A stretch of DNA of 13,263 nt from Deltaproteobacteria bacterium (GCA_030623035.1 JAUXFK010000052.1:1-13263); one strand, 5' to 3'. Numbered from the stretch's first letter, positions 6,940 through 13,263 are shown. Notes: a model not told the origin generated them from the letters alone. A program made the numbers and translations.

Positions 6940-6992
6940 TGTCCATCCGGAAACGAGCAATTTTGTTCAAGGTCAAGGAAGGGGAAGAATTT
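6940..6992 (+). repeat. direct repeat A, copy 2
   Basis: It matches 6654-6702, starting exactly where the MITE-like element ends. Shared blocks are CCATCC, GAAAC, AGC and AGGTCAAGGAAGG. The hairpin seen in copy 1 is weakened here by base changes. Confidence 0.6.
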
Positions 6993-7010
6993 GAATCTTT
7001 AACATAAATA

Positions 7011-7067
7011 ACTCAAAAATGCTCGTCAAAGACCATCCAAATCATTATCCGGCTAAACAGTTACAAG
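7011..7067 (-). repeat. 57-bp inverted repeat, left arm
   Basis: Its reverse complement matches 11516-11572 at 50 of 57 positions by hand count, without gaps. The arm lies 30 bp upstream of moaE, and its gene-proximal end is the core repeat GGCTAAACAGTTACAA (7051-7066). Confidence 0.75.
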
Positions 7068-7097
7068 AATAGACATATACCTTATGGGAGAAAAGAT

Positions 7098-7478
7098 ATG
7101 ATTGAGATCACAAATAGAGATATTGATCCAAAAAACGTATTTGACTTATTGAAAAAAGAATCATCCGGATCAATCGTCTTTCACTACGCTGTTGTAAGAG
7201 CAAAGGAGTCAGGGAAGAAGACCCTATCTCTTAATTTCAAGGTTAAAGGTGACCTTGAAGGGGAGATGATGGATTTGGAAAGAGATCTTCGAAAAAAATG
7301 GCCAGTAGAAGACGTTCTGTTAATTCGCAGAATTGGCGAGTTGGCCGTAGGCAATATCATTTCTCTGGCAGCCGCTTCAGCACAGCACAGAAATGCAGCA
7401 TTTGGCCTTTGTCAAGAGGCGATAGACCGCTTTAAGAAGATGCATCATATCCATAAAGATGAAATATTTGAAGACTAG
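7098..7478 (+). CDS. moaE: molybdopterin synthase catalytic subunit-like protein MoaE
   Basis: MoaE transfers sulfur from the MoaD thiocarboxylate to precursor Z (cPMP), making molybdopterin in the cytoplasm. The 126-residue protein keeps the family layout (IVFHYAVVR, IRRIGELAVGN, SAQHRNAAFGLCQEAIDRFKK, HIHKDEIF). Residues equivalent to the E. coli catalytic set are present: Arg34, His97-Arg98, Lys113 and Lys120, the two lysines with the same seven-residue spacing as Lys119 and Lys126. It differs from standard MoaE in the middle, where the usual YEAY/M-A segment is replaced by LSLNFKVKGDLEGEM, and the C-terminus ends shortly after the last lysine. GGGAG lies seven bases before the ATG. No moaD is nearby. 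The next gene, 13 bp on, encodes a molybdate transporter, so the pair is a molybdenum-supply operon. Confidence 0.85.
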   Translation: MIEITNRDIDPKNVFDLLKKESSGSIVFHYAVVRAKESGKKTLSLNFKVKGDLEGEMMDLERDLRKKWPVEDVLLIRRIGELAVGNIISLAAASAQHRNAAFGLCQEAIDRFKKMHHIHKDEIFED

Positions 7479-7491
7479 GTAAAGAAAGATT

Positions 7492-8679
7492 ATGAAGATC
7501 GGCTCACACCAATTCAACCGAGTTGAATTTGCCGGTTCACTGGGAGATCTGGGAACACTGATTCCTCTCTCTTTGGGGTTGATCTTAATCACAGGGCTCA
7601 GCCTCACCCCTGTCCTTCTTATCATTGGCCTTTTTTATATATCGACTGGAATATACTACCGCCTTCCGATTCCGGTACAGCCTCTTAAGTTAGTTGCTGC
7701 TATTGCAATCGCCTTCCCTGATAAGGTCACTGGGCATATGATCTCAGCAACCGGATTCATCTTTGGCAGCATCCTTCTGCTACTTGCATGGACAGGTTTC
7801 ATTGACTGGCTAGCAAAGTTCTTTACAAAACCCATTATCCGCGGAATTCAGTTTGGTCTGGGTCTCATCCTCATAACCAAAGGGGTCAGCTTTATACAAA
7901 ATCCGAACCTCTTTATCCATGAAGGAAATGGTATCAATACCCTCGGAGAAATCCAGATTAACCCTCTCATTGGAATCCTCGCTTTTATCCTGACTCTCTT
8001 CTTACTCTCTAGTAAGCGTTTCCCTGCCGCTTTGGTTATTGTAGCTGCCGGAGCAACAATCGGTATCTGTTTTGGTGCATTCAAAGGCATGATACTTGAT
8101 ATTGGACCTACACATATAGACTTCAGCCTGCCATCTTCAGAGGATTTCTTAAGTGCCCTTTTTCTTCTCGTAATTCCTCAGATCCCATTGACCCTGGGAA
8201 ACGCAATAATAGGAACCACAGATGCGGTTCAAGGCTTGTTTGGAGATGGAGGACAGACAAAGAGAGCCACTCACCGCGGATTTGCCACAAGCATGGGTCT
8301 TGCAAACATTGGCGTTGGTTTTTTGTCCGGCATTCCTGTCTGTCATGGAGCTGGGGGGCTTGCTGCTCATTATCGTTTTGGGGCGAGAACCGGTGGCTCC
8401 AATATAATGATTGGGATTTTATTTATAATTATCGCTCTGGCATTCGGAAAAGTCGGAATTAACCTACTATCCGCGATACCCAATTCAGTTCTTGGAGTTT
8501 TACTTCTTTTTGCTGGTTTGGAACTGGCCTTGCTCATAAAGGATGTAAAAGAGAGAAACGATCTTTTTGTCGTCTTTGTCATCGCAGGGATAAGCCTTGC
8601 AACGAGTAATATGGGAGTGGCCTTTATTGCAGGAATCCTCATCGAGAGAATAATAGAATTTAAAAAACTGAGAGTTTAA
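7492..8679 (+). CDS. MOT1-family molybdate (sulfate-permease-like) transporter
   Basis: The 395-residue polytopic inner-membrane protein has about ten to twelve hydrophobic segments. It has the MOT1 hallmarks: EFAGSLGDLGTLIPL at about residues 12-26, PVQPLKLVAAIAIAFP at about 61-76, GNAIIGTTDAVQGLFGD near 235-250, and PVCHGAGGLAAHYRFGARTGGS near 280-300. Plant and algal MOT1 proteins take up molybdate with high affinity, and bacterial members are annotated as sulfate/molybdate transporters. It lies 13 bp after the moaE stop with only a weak ribosome binding site (AAAGAAAG), suggesting translational coupling. The pairing with moaE favours molybdate over sulfate as substrate. No STAS domain is present, unlike SulP permeases. 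Confidence 0.9.
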   Translation: MKIGSHQFNRVEFAGSLGDLGTLIPLSLGLILITGLSLTPVLLIIGLFYISTGIYYRLPIPVQPLKLVAAIAIAFPDKVTGHMISATGFIFGSILLLLAWTGFIDWLAKFFTKPIIRGIQFGLGLILITKGVSFIQNPNLFIHEGNGINTLGEIQINPLIGILAFILTLFLLSSKRFPAALVIVAAGATIGICFGAFKGMILDIGPTHIDFSLPSSEDFLSALFLLVIPQIPLTLGNAIIGTTDAVQGLFGDGGQTKRATHRGFATSMGLANIGVGFLSGIPVCHGAGGLAAHYRFGARTGGSNIMIGILFIIIALAFGKVGINLLSAIPNSVLGVLLLFAGLELALLIKDVKERNDLFVVFVIAGISLATSNMGVAFIAGILIERIIEFKKLRV

Positions 8680-8794
8680 CTGGCTGTTGCCCAAATTCCA
8701 ATTCGTCCTGTCCAAAACATTTTTTGATAAATTAAAAAAAACGTATTATTTTAGCCTTATGAAACAGAAAACACTGGCCAAGCTTCAACGGCAA

Positions 8795-8886
8795 TCAAAT
8801 TTTAACCCGTGCAGAACTCGCATCTTTCCCCCTGTTCCTTCTTAACTCACTTAGATGTTCAAACAGTTGCACGCGTTAAAATTTGA
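8795..8886. repeat. MITE-like inverted-repeat element (92 bp)
   Basis: TCAAATTTTAACCCGTGCA (8795-8813) and TGCACGCGTTAAAATTTGA (8868-8886) are 19-bp inverted repeats with one mismatch around a 54-nt centre. No ORF lies inside. It occupies most of the 255-bp gap between the transporter and pncB genes. As RNA it would form a long hairpin that could separate the two transcription units. No T-run follows either arm, so it is not a standard terminator. Confidence 0.7.
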
Positions 8887-8915
8887 CCACCGCCTTAGCA
8901 ACTAAAATTTAAAAA

Positions 8916-8931
8916 AGCTAAACTGCTACAA
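8916..8931 (-). repeat. core repeat GGCTAAACWGTTACAA next to the pncB start
   Basis: AGCTAAACTGCTACAA matches 14 of 16 bases of the core shared with the inverted-repeat arms. It ends three bases before the pncB ATG and sits where a ribosome binding site would be expected; none is visible. Confidence 0.45.
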
Positions 8932-8934
8932 AAT

Positions 8935-10086
8935 ATGAAAAAAAAACAAAGACTGAGTGAAAAAATACTGAAAGTAGACCCAAGAGTCGCAGATGGATAT
9001 TACTCTGATAAGTACTTTAACAGAACCAAAGAGATACTCCTAAAAGACAACTACCACCCGATTGTACTTATGCAGATATTCCAAAAAAATAACGACGCAT
9101 GCATCTGTGGGGTAGATGAGGCTCTAGGAATAATCAAAGAAGCATTGGGATCTGATTTTAGGAGACTAAAGATAAAGGCCCTATATGATGGAGATATAGC
9201 AAGTGCATGGGAAACAGTGATGATAATCGAGGGGGATTACAGTATTTTCGCTCATTTAGAGACGGTTTATCTTGGAGCACTTGCAAGGAGGACGAAAGTT
9301 GCAACAAATGTATACAGATGTGTAAGAGAGGCGAAAGACAAAGCCTTGCTCTTCTTCCCGGCAAGGTTCGATGTATATCAGGTACAGTCTGGTGATGGGT
9401 ATGCATACAAAGTAGGAAGAGAAGCTGCAGAGGCTGCATTGGGAGGCGTATCCACCGATGCTCAAGGACAGTGGTGGGGAAGCTTAGGACTGGGGACTGT
9501 GCCTCATGGGTTAATCGCAGCATACAACGGAGACACTGCAAAGGCAACACTCAAGTTTGCAGAAAAGATCGATGTAGAGGTAAGAAGGGTCACTCTGGTT
9601 GACTATGATAATGATTGTGTTAAAACCTCTTTGGAAGTTTCTGAAGCGATGTGGAAAAAATATATAGAAACAAATGATGAAAGGTACAGGCTATGGGGAG
9701 TGAGACTCGATACAAGCGCAAACATGGTTGATGAGAGTTTGAAAGACGAGAAAGGACCTTTCTATCGCACAGGTGTAAATGAACAACTCGTATGGAATGT
9801 AAGAAAAGCCCTGGATCAGAGAGCCCAAAAAGGTGATAGTAAAGAAAAAATGTTCTTTAAAGATATCGGAATCGTCGTCAGTGGGGGGTTCAACGCAGAG
9901 AAAATTAAGCGGTTTGAAAAAGAGAAGGTTCCTGTAGTTGCCTATGGCGTAGGATCCAGCCTTCTTCAAGGGAACTTCGACCATACAGCAGATATTGTTC
10001 AGATATTCAAGGATAATGAATGGAGGCACAATGCAAAAAAAGGAAGAAAGTACAATCCGAATACAAGGCTAGAAGATATCATTTAA
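8935..10086 (+). CDS. pncB: nicotinate phosphoribosyltransferase
   Basis: The 383-residue cytoplasmic enzyme couples nicotinic acid with PRPP to form nicotinate mononucleotide, the entry step of Preiss-Handler NAD salvage. The family core is clear: an N-terminal substrate domain (DPRVADGYYSDKYFNRTKEIL), GDYSIFAHLETVYLG at about 100-114, and GLGTVPHGLIAAYNGD with the likely active-site His191. The phosphate-binding barrel end follows with GVRLDTS (255-261), SGGFN (316-320) and YGVGSSL (337-343). The length fits the short archaeal-like class rather than the longer E. coli PncB. The ATG at 8935 has no ribosome binding site, but the conserved N-terminus begins soon after it. A repeat core abuts the start and may have altered the leader. 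It is followed by pncA (52 bp) and nadE in the same pathway. Confidence 0.92.
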   Translation: MKKKQRLSEKILKVDPRVADGYYSDKYFNRTKEILLKDNYHPIVLMQIFQKNNDACICGVDEALGIIKEALGSDFRRLKIKALYDGDIASAWETVMIIEGDYSIFAHLETVYLGALARRTKVATNVYRCVREAKDKALLFFPARFDVYQVQSGDGYAYKVGREAAEAALGGVSTDAQGQWWGSLGLGTVPHGLIAAYNGDTAKATLKFAEKIDVEVRRVTLVDYDNDCVKTSLEVSEAMWKKYIETNDERYRLWGVRLDTSANMVDESLKDEKGPFYRTGVNEQLVWNVRKALDQRAQKGDSKEKMFFKDIGIVVSGGFNAEKIKRFEKEKVPVVAYGVGSSLLQGNFDHTADIVQIFKDNEWRHNAKKGRKYNPNTRLEDII

Positions 10087-10138
10087 ATATAATACAAAAA
10101 AAGACCAAAACTCCAGCGATAGCAGGGGGGCGTTAATA

Positions 10139-10774
10139 ATGGAGAGGATATTTTTCGATGTTGACACACAGAGTGATTTCATAAAGAAGGATGGCGCATT
10201 ATCTGTACCCCATGCAGAGGCTTTGATACCTAATTTAAAGAGACTGACAGATTACGCTATAAAGAATGATATTACAATAATCGGCAGTGTTGACAGACAT
10301 TTTGATGATGATCCTGAACTCATAAAAAATGGAGGACAATTCCCAGAGCACTGTATGGATGGAACAATGGGGCAAAAAAAGATTCCAGAGACAACTACAA
10401 AAGACATCATCTTCGTAGAGAACAAAAAATATGACATAGCTTACCTCAATACAACACGAAAACACAAACAGATCATATTTGAGAAACAAGACTATAAGGT
10501 TGAGACCAACCTGAATTTCTTCAAATTAATGGGGTTAATAAAGCCAAAAAAAACATTTGTATATGGAGTTGCAACGGATTATTGTGTAAAGGTTGCGGCA
10601 CTTTGTTTGAGAAGCCTTGGTTTAGAAGTCTATCTGATAGAGGATGCGATAGAGGCGGTGAATATCAAGCCAGACGATGGAAATAAGGCTTTAGAAATTA
10701 TGGTCAATGCAGGGACAAAAATAATAAAGGCAAAAGATGTTTTAGGGGAAGTTGGAAATGAAACTCGATTATAA
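10139..10774 (+). CDS. pncA: nicotinamidase (isochorismatase-family hydrolase)
   Basis: The 211-residue cysteine hydrolase would deamidate nicotinamide to nicotinic acid, feeding PncB upstream. The catalytic triad is visible as Asp9 (DVDTQSDF), Lys116 (FEKQDYKVETN) and Cys149 (GVATDYCVKVAAL), with the family cis-peptide segment before the Cys. Metal-site candidates are Asp52 and His54 in SVDRH and His71 in FPEHCMDGT. The usual second His of the DxH-x5-H motif is replaced (DDDPE), leaving Glu60 at that position. GGGGGG lies eight bases before the ATG. The 3' end overlaps nadE by 17 bp, so translation is coupled. Context between pncB and nadE makes nicotinamidase much more likely than another isochorismatase-type activity. 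Confidence 0.88.
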   Translation: MERIFFDVDTQSDFIKKDGALSVPHAEALIPNLKRLTDYAIKNDITIIGSVDRHFDDDPELIKNGGQFPEHCMDGTMGQKKIPETTTKDIIFVENKKYDIAYLNTTRKHKQIIFEKQDYKVETNLNFFKLMGLIKPKKTFVYGVATDYCVKVAALCLRSLGLEVYLIEDAIEAVNIKPDDGNKALEIMVNAGTKIIKAKDVLGEVGNETRL

Positions 10775-11477
10775 GAATGTAACAGAGAATATTGAGGATT
10801 TTATCAGGTACAAGACAAAAGACCTCAAAGGAGGAGTCATTGGACTTTCAGGGGGAATTGACTCTACAGTTGTTGCTCATCTTGCCACAAGGGCAATAGG
10901 AAAACAAAGGGTCTTGGGAGTATGCCTCCCTTACAAAGAACAGAATCACGAGGAAGGTGCAAGAGTCGCAGAAACACTGGGCATAGAATGTGTGGTAAAG
11001 AACATCGCTCCTGCGGTAGATGCCAATATCGCAGCAAATCCGGAGCTATATGACACCCCATTGCAGAAAGGAAACCTGATGGCCAGAGAGAGGATGATAA
11101 CCATTTATGCAATTGCCGGGAAGTATAAGATGATAGTTTTGGGTACAACAAACAAGACAGAGTTTGAGCTTGGGTATTTTACTAAGTGGGGGGATGGTGC
11201 TGTTGATATTGAACCAATAGCAGATTTGTATAAGACAGACGTATGGGAGATTGCCCGGTATCTGGGAGTACCGAAAGAGTATATAGAAAAAGCGCCAACC
11301 GCAGGACTATGGCAAGGACAGACAGACGAGCAAGAGTTAGGCGTTGATTACAAGACCATAGACAGAATACTTAAAGGAGAGAATGGTATTGAGCAAAGCA
11401 AAGTAGAGAGAATCAATAAGATAAAGGAAGCTACGATGCATAAGAAGGTTATGCCTGAATACGCAAAGATTAGATGA
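10758..11477 (+). CDS. nadE: ammonia-dependent NAD synthetase
   Basis: The 239-residue enzyme adenylates nicotinate adenine dinucleotide and amidates it to NAD. The PP-loop SGGIDST is at residues 31-37, with GTTNKTE at 129-135, the FTKWGDGAVDIEPIADLYKT segment at 141-160, and KAPTAGLWQGQTDEQELG at 178-195, all typical of NadE. No glutaminase domain is present, so free ammonia is the nitrogen donor. ATG at 10758 is chosen because AGGGGAA lies seven bases upstream; an in-frame TTG at 10752 would add only two residues. The gene overlaps pncA by 17 bp. Of the salvage route, only NadD (mononucleotide adenylyltransferase) is missing from the cluster and must be encoded elsewhere. Confidence 0.96.
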   Translation: MKLDYKNVTENIEDFIRYKTKDLKGGVIGLSGGIDSTVVAHLATRAIGKQRVLGVCLPYKEQNHEEGARVAETLGIECVVKNIAPAVDANIAANPELYDTPLQKGNLMARERMITIYAIAGKYKMIVLGTTNKTEFELGYFTKWGDGAVDIEPIADLYKTDVWEIARYLGVPKEYIEKAPTAGLWQGQTDEQELGVDYKTIDRILKGENGIEQSKVERINKIKEATMHKKVMPEYAKIR

Positions 11478-11515
11478 GACCTTTGAAAATCGTTAATCTT
11501 TAAGCATTAAGAGTT

Positions 11516-11572
11516 TTTGTAACAGTTTAGCCAAATAATGATTTGGATGGTCTGTGACGAACATTTTTTAGT
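11516..11572 (+). repeat. 57-bp inverted repeat, right arm
   Basis: It is the inverted counterpart of 7011-7067, with 50 of 57 positions identical by hand count. It begins 39 bp after the nadE stop with the core TTGTAACAGTTTAGCC (11517-11532) and runs directly into the MITE-like remnant. No clear terminator hairpin is seen between nadE and this arm. Confidence 0.75.
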
Positions 11573-11624
11573 TAGTGTTGTGTCATGCGTGAAATATCGT
11601 ATCAGGCGCTCGTCATTCCCACGA
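11572..11624 (+). repeat. left half of a second MITE-like element, cut by the IS
   Basis: These 53 bases align without gaps to the left 53 bases of the element at 6817-6869, with 35 identical by hand count. Matching blocks include TAGTGT, GTGTCA, GAAAT and GTCATTCC followed by CGA. The match ends at the loop of the central hairpin, exactly where the IS terminal repeat begins. The right half is not found beyond the IS. Confidence 0.6.
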
Positions 11625-11661
11625 GAGATATAATCAAAAGTTGTGTTTAGGAGATTAGGTG

Positions 11662-11733
11662 GTGTATCCTAAGGGTGATTGTTAAGCAGCAATAACCCTA
11701 CCACTTTTAACGATAAAAAATGAAAGGATACAC
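11662..11733 (+). promoter_or_regulatory. transposase leader structure that may sequester the ribosome binding site
   Basis: GTGTATCCT (11662-11670) is perfectly complementary to AGGATACAC (11725-11733), which contains the AGGA of the transposase ribosome binding site. Inside this pair lies a 10-bp hairpin (AGGGTGATTG / CAATAACCCT, one G-U pair, 8-nt loop; 11672-11699). A transcript entering from outside the IS would fold so that the start region is hidden. That is a known way for insertion sequences to limit transposase made from read-through. Confidence 0.5.
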
Positions 11734-11738
11734 GCACC

Positions 11739-12992
11739 ATGAGCAAAGATAACGTAATTGAGTTGAACAAGCAAGAGATTTTTGTTGATGATCCGATTAC
11801 CGACATATTGCGACAAGGAGCCAGGAAGTTGTTAGCTGAGGCATTACATGCTGAAATTGAGAGCTTTTTATCACAGTATTCCGATATTAAAGATGATCGA
11901 GGGTGTATGCGAGTTACCCGTAATGGATATCTACCTGAGCGGGAGATTCAGACCGGAATTGGCCCGGTACCGGTTAAGGTTCCCCGGGTTCGAGATCGTC
12001 AATCTGATAATGAATCAGAGCGAATCAGATTTACATCTTTCATCATGCCACCTTATCTTAGAAAGACAAAAAGCATGGAAGAGTTGATGCCATGGCTTTA
12101 CTTGAAGGGCATTTCTACCGGTGATTTCAGAGAGGCTCTTGCGGCGCTTGTGGGTAAGGATGCTCCAGGATTATCTGCGCCGACTATCAGCCGTCTCAAA
12201 ATCATCTGGCAAGAGGATCTGGAACAATGGCAAAAGCGTGATCTGTCCAATAAACGATTCGTATATATTTGGGCTGATGGCATTTACTGTAATGTTCGTA
12301 TGGAAGAAAAGCAGTGTCTTCTGGTTATCATTGGCGCAACAAAAGACGGCAAAAAGGAATTACTTGCCCTTGAAAGCGGTTTCAGGGAAAGCGAGCTGTC
12401 ATGGACAGAGCTTTTGCTTAATCTAAAGCGCAGAGGCTTGAAAGACAGCCCTGAATTGGCTGTAGGTGATGGCTCCCTTGGATTTTGGAAAGCTCTTGCA
12501 AAAGTCTATGATGATACACGATGGCAACGATGTTGGGTTCATAAGACTGCCAATGTCTTGAATAAATTACCAAAGAGCATTCAGGCTAAAGCCAAAGAAA
12601 AACTTCATATGATATGGATGGCGCCTGAAAAGGACGAAGCAGAACAGCATTTTGATGATTTTATCAAAATTTATGAAGCAAAATATCCCAAAGCAACTGA
12701 ATGCCTGGAAAAGGACAGTGATGTATTGTTAACATTTTATGATTTTCCAGCCGAGCACTGGCGGCATATTCGCACTACAAATCCAATAGAGTCTACATTT
12801 GCAACAGTCAGGCTGCGCACAGCTAAAGTAAGAAGCTGCTTTTCATCTAAAACAGTTGTGACTATGGCATTTAAACTTTGTCAATCTGCTGAAAAAAGAT
12901 GGCAGCGCCTTCACCATTCAGAAAAGCTGGCCGAGGTAATTGAAGGAGTAATATTTGTCAGTGGAATAAAAAAAATCCAGGACGCCGCCTAA
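11739..12992 (+). CDS. IS256-family DDE transposase
   Basis: The 417-residue transposase catalyses copy-out/paste-in type movement of its own IS. The catalytic triad is visible as Asp180 (YIWADGIYC), Asp244 (AVGDGSLGFWKAL) and Glu351 (RTTNPIESTFATVR). The C/H motif RCWVHKTANVLNKLP lies between the second Asp and the Glu, as in mutator-like enzymes. The N-terminal DNA-binding part includes the conserved RNGYLPEREIQTGIGPVPVKVPRVRDR region at about residues 61-87. Full length for the family and without frameshift, so it is probably active. AAAGGA lies ten bases before the ATG and is part of a possible inhibitory stem. Reading direction is away from the NAD genes. Confidence 0.97.
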   Translation: MSKDNVIELNKQEIFVDDPITDILRQGARKLLAEALHAEIESFLSQYSDIKDDRGCMRVTRNGYLPEREIQTGIGPVPVKVPRVRDRQSDNESERIRFTSFIMPPYLRKTKSMEELMPWLYLKGISTGDFREALAALVGKDAPGLSAPTISRLKIIWQEDLEQWQKRDLSNKRFVYIWADGIYCNVRMEEKQCLLVIIGATKDGKKELLALESGFRESELSWTELLLNLKRRGLKDSPELAVGDGSLGFWKALAKVYDDTRWQRCWVHKTANVLNKLPKSIQAKAKEKLHMIWMAPEKDEAEQHFDDFIKIYEAKYPKATECLEKDSDVLLTFYDFPAEHWRHIRTTNPIESTFATVRLRTAKVRSCFSSKTVVTMAFKLCQSAEKRWQRLHHSEKLAEVIEGVIFVSGIKKIQDAA

Positions 12993-13021
12993 ATCTCATA
13001 CACAACATTTGACAATATCTC

Positions 13022-13263
13022 GAGAGATTCCCTCCCGCATCAGGTTTTCGTCACCATCTGTAGAGGGAGTCCATAGGATATCGGCCAGTGTATCGGTCAT
13101 CAGCCTATTGATTTCCTCCGGCATGTTTCGATCAAAAGAGCGTAGACCTGCCTCTAGGTGAGCAATAAACGGACGATGCCTATGGCTCATAGCTGTTAGC
13201 TCAAAGTGTGAAGATGGATTATTTCGGCTATCACTGGTGAAAGATGGTGGATACTGGATTTTA
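13022..13263 (-). pseudogene. UDP-N-acetylglucosamine 2-epimerase (wecB) fragment truncated by the IS
   Basis: On the minus strand, residues encoded from about 13170 down to 13022 read FIAHLEAGLRSFDRNMPEEINRLMTD and on to ENLMREGIS. This is the conserved middle of the WecB family, which interconverts UDP-GlcNAc and UDP-ManNAc for surface polysaccharides. The frame then enters the IS terminal repeat and stops after eight further codons. Upstream of about 13190 the frame stays open to the window edge but no longer resembles WecB clearly. Either the N-terminal part is diverged or the fragment is broken at both ends. The C-terminal half is absent, so it cannot be functional as seen. Confidence 0.75.

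Larger units (their letters stand above)
11625..13021 (+). mobile_element. IS256-family insertion sequence, 1397 bp
   Basis: The terminal inverted repeats are GAGATATAATCAAAAGTTGTGT at the left and, read inward, GAGATATTGTCAAATGTTGTGT at the right: 22 bp with three mismatches. The TTGTGT block falls at positions 17-22 from each end, the same place as in IS256 itself, which fixes the boundaries. One intact transposase gene lies inside, and the length fits the family. No 8-9 bp target duplication is seen at these ends: TCCCACGA on the left, GAGAGATT on the right. Confidence 0.88.

Noticed and set aside
6626..7097. CRISPR array or small RNA gene
   Set aside because: The repeats are few, unevenly spaced and differ in type; no regular spacers, no tRNA-like fold and no clear promoter-terminator pair.
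8680..8794. Terminator after the molybdate transporter gene
   Set aside because: Only an A/T-only inverted stretch near 8720-8745 is present, without a G+C stem.
9158..9550. 130-codon minus-strand frame inside pncB
   Set aside because: Low-complexity Leu/His/Arg-rich translation antisense to a conserved enzyme gene; a shadow.
7011..11572. Calling the bracketed cofactor block a composite transposon
   Set aside because: The inverted arms are only 57 bp and carry no transposase. Additional partial copies of their core exist, so a repeat family is as likely; it is reported only as a finding.
11622..13028. CGAGAGAT direct repeats as the 8-bp target duplication of the IS
   Set aside because: The left copy lies partly inside the terminal inverted repeat when the ends are set by symmetry and by the TTGTGT position known from IS256, so it is probably coincidental.

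Overview
The window looks like part of a Gram-negative, Deltaproteobacteria-like (Desulfobacterota or similar) chromosome. This is inferred from four things: a type IVa pilin, an NtrC-type sigma-54 activator beside it, a sigma-54-like pilin promoter, and NAD salvage enzymes of the short archaeal-like type. The species cannot be named from this stretch. Base composition is uneven by eye: the leftmost operon is close to half G+C, while everything from the pilin gene rightward is clearly more A+T rich.

Left block (1-3519, minus strand): the pilin gene pilA is followed by a rho-independent terminator. Then comes a tightly coupled operon of three genes: a GT-C/TMTC-like polytopic membrane protein with C-terminal TPRs, a membrane-anchored TPR protein, and an ABC transporter ATPase that runs off the window. 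Next to pilA, the large membrane protein is a plausible candidate for pilin or surface glycosylation.

Control block (3520-6625): a 618-bp divergent intergenic region holds a sigma-54 promoter for pilA, a pair of direct repeats 20 bp apart that look like an activator site, palindromes, and a sigma-70-like promoter. The last of these drives a soluble PAS histidine kinase and an NtrC-family response regulator. The kinase/regulator pair probably acts as PilS/PilR for pilA.

Repeat-rich spacer and metabolic block (6626-11477): a 472-bp gap carries a direct repeat, a 123-bp MITE-like element and one arm of a 57-bp inverted repeat. After it come moaE and a MOT1-family molybdate transporter gene (molybdenum cofactor supply), a second small inverted-repeat element, and pncB-pncA-nadE. 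Those three cover the Preiss-Handler route from nicotinamide to NAD except for the NadD step. The other arm of the 57-bp inverted repeat lies just after nadE, so the two arms bracket the whole metabolic block.

Right block (11478-13263): a remnant of the same MITE-like family is cut inside its central hairpin by an IS256-family insertion sequence (11625-13021). The IS has an intact DDE transposase and a leader that may hide the transposase ribosome binding site. Beyond it is a fragment of a UDP-N-acetylglucosamine 2-epimerase gene. The two flanks do not look like halves of one target, so the junction has probably been rearranged.
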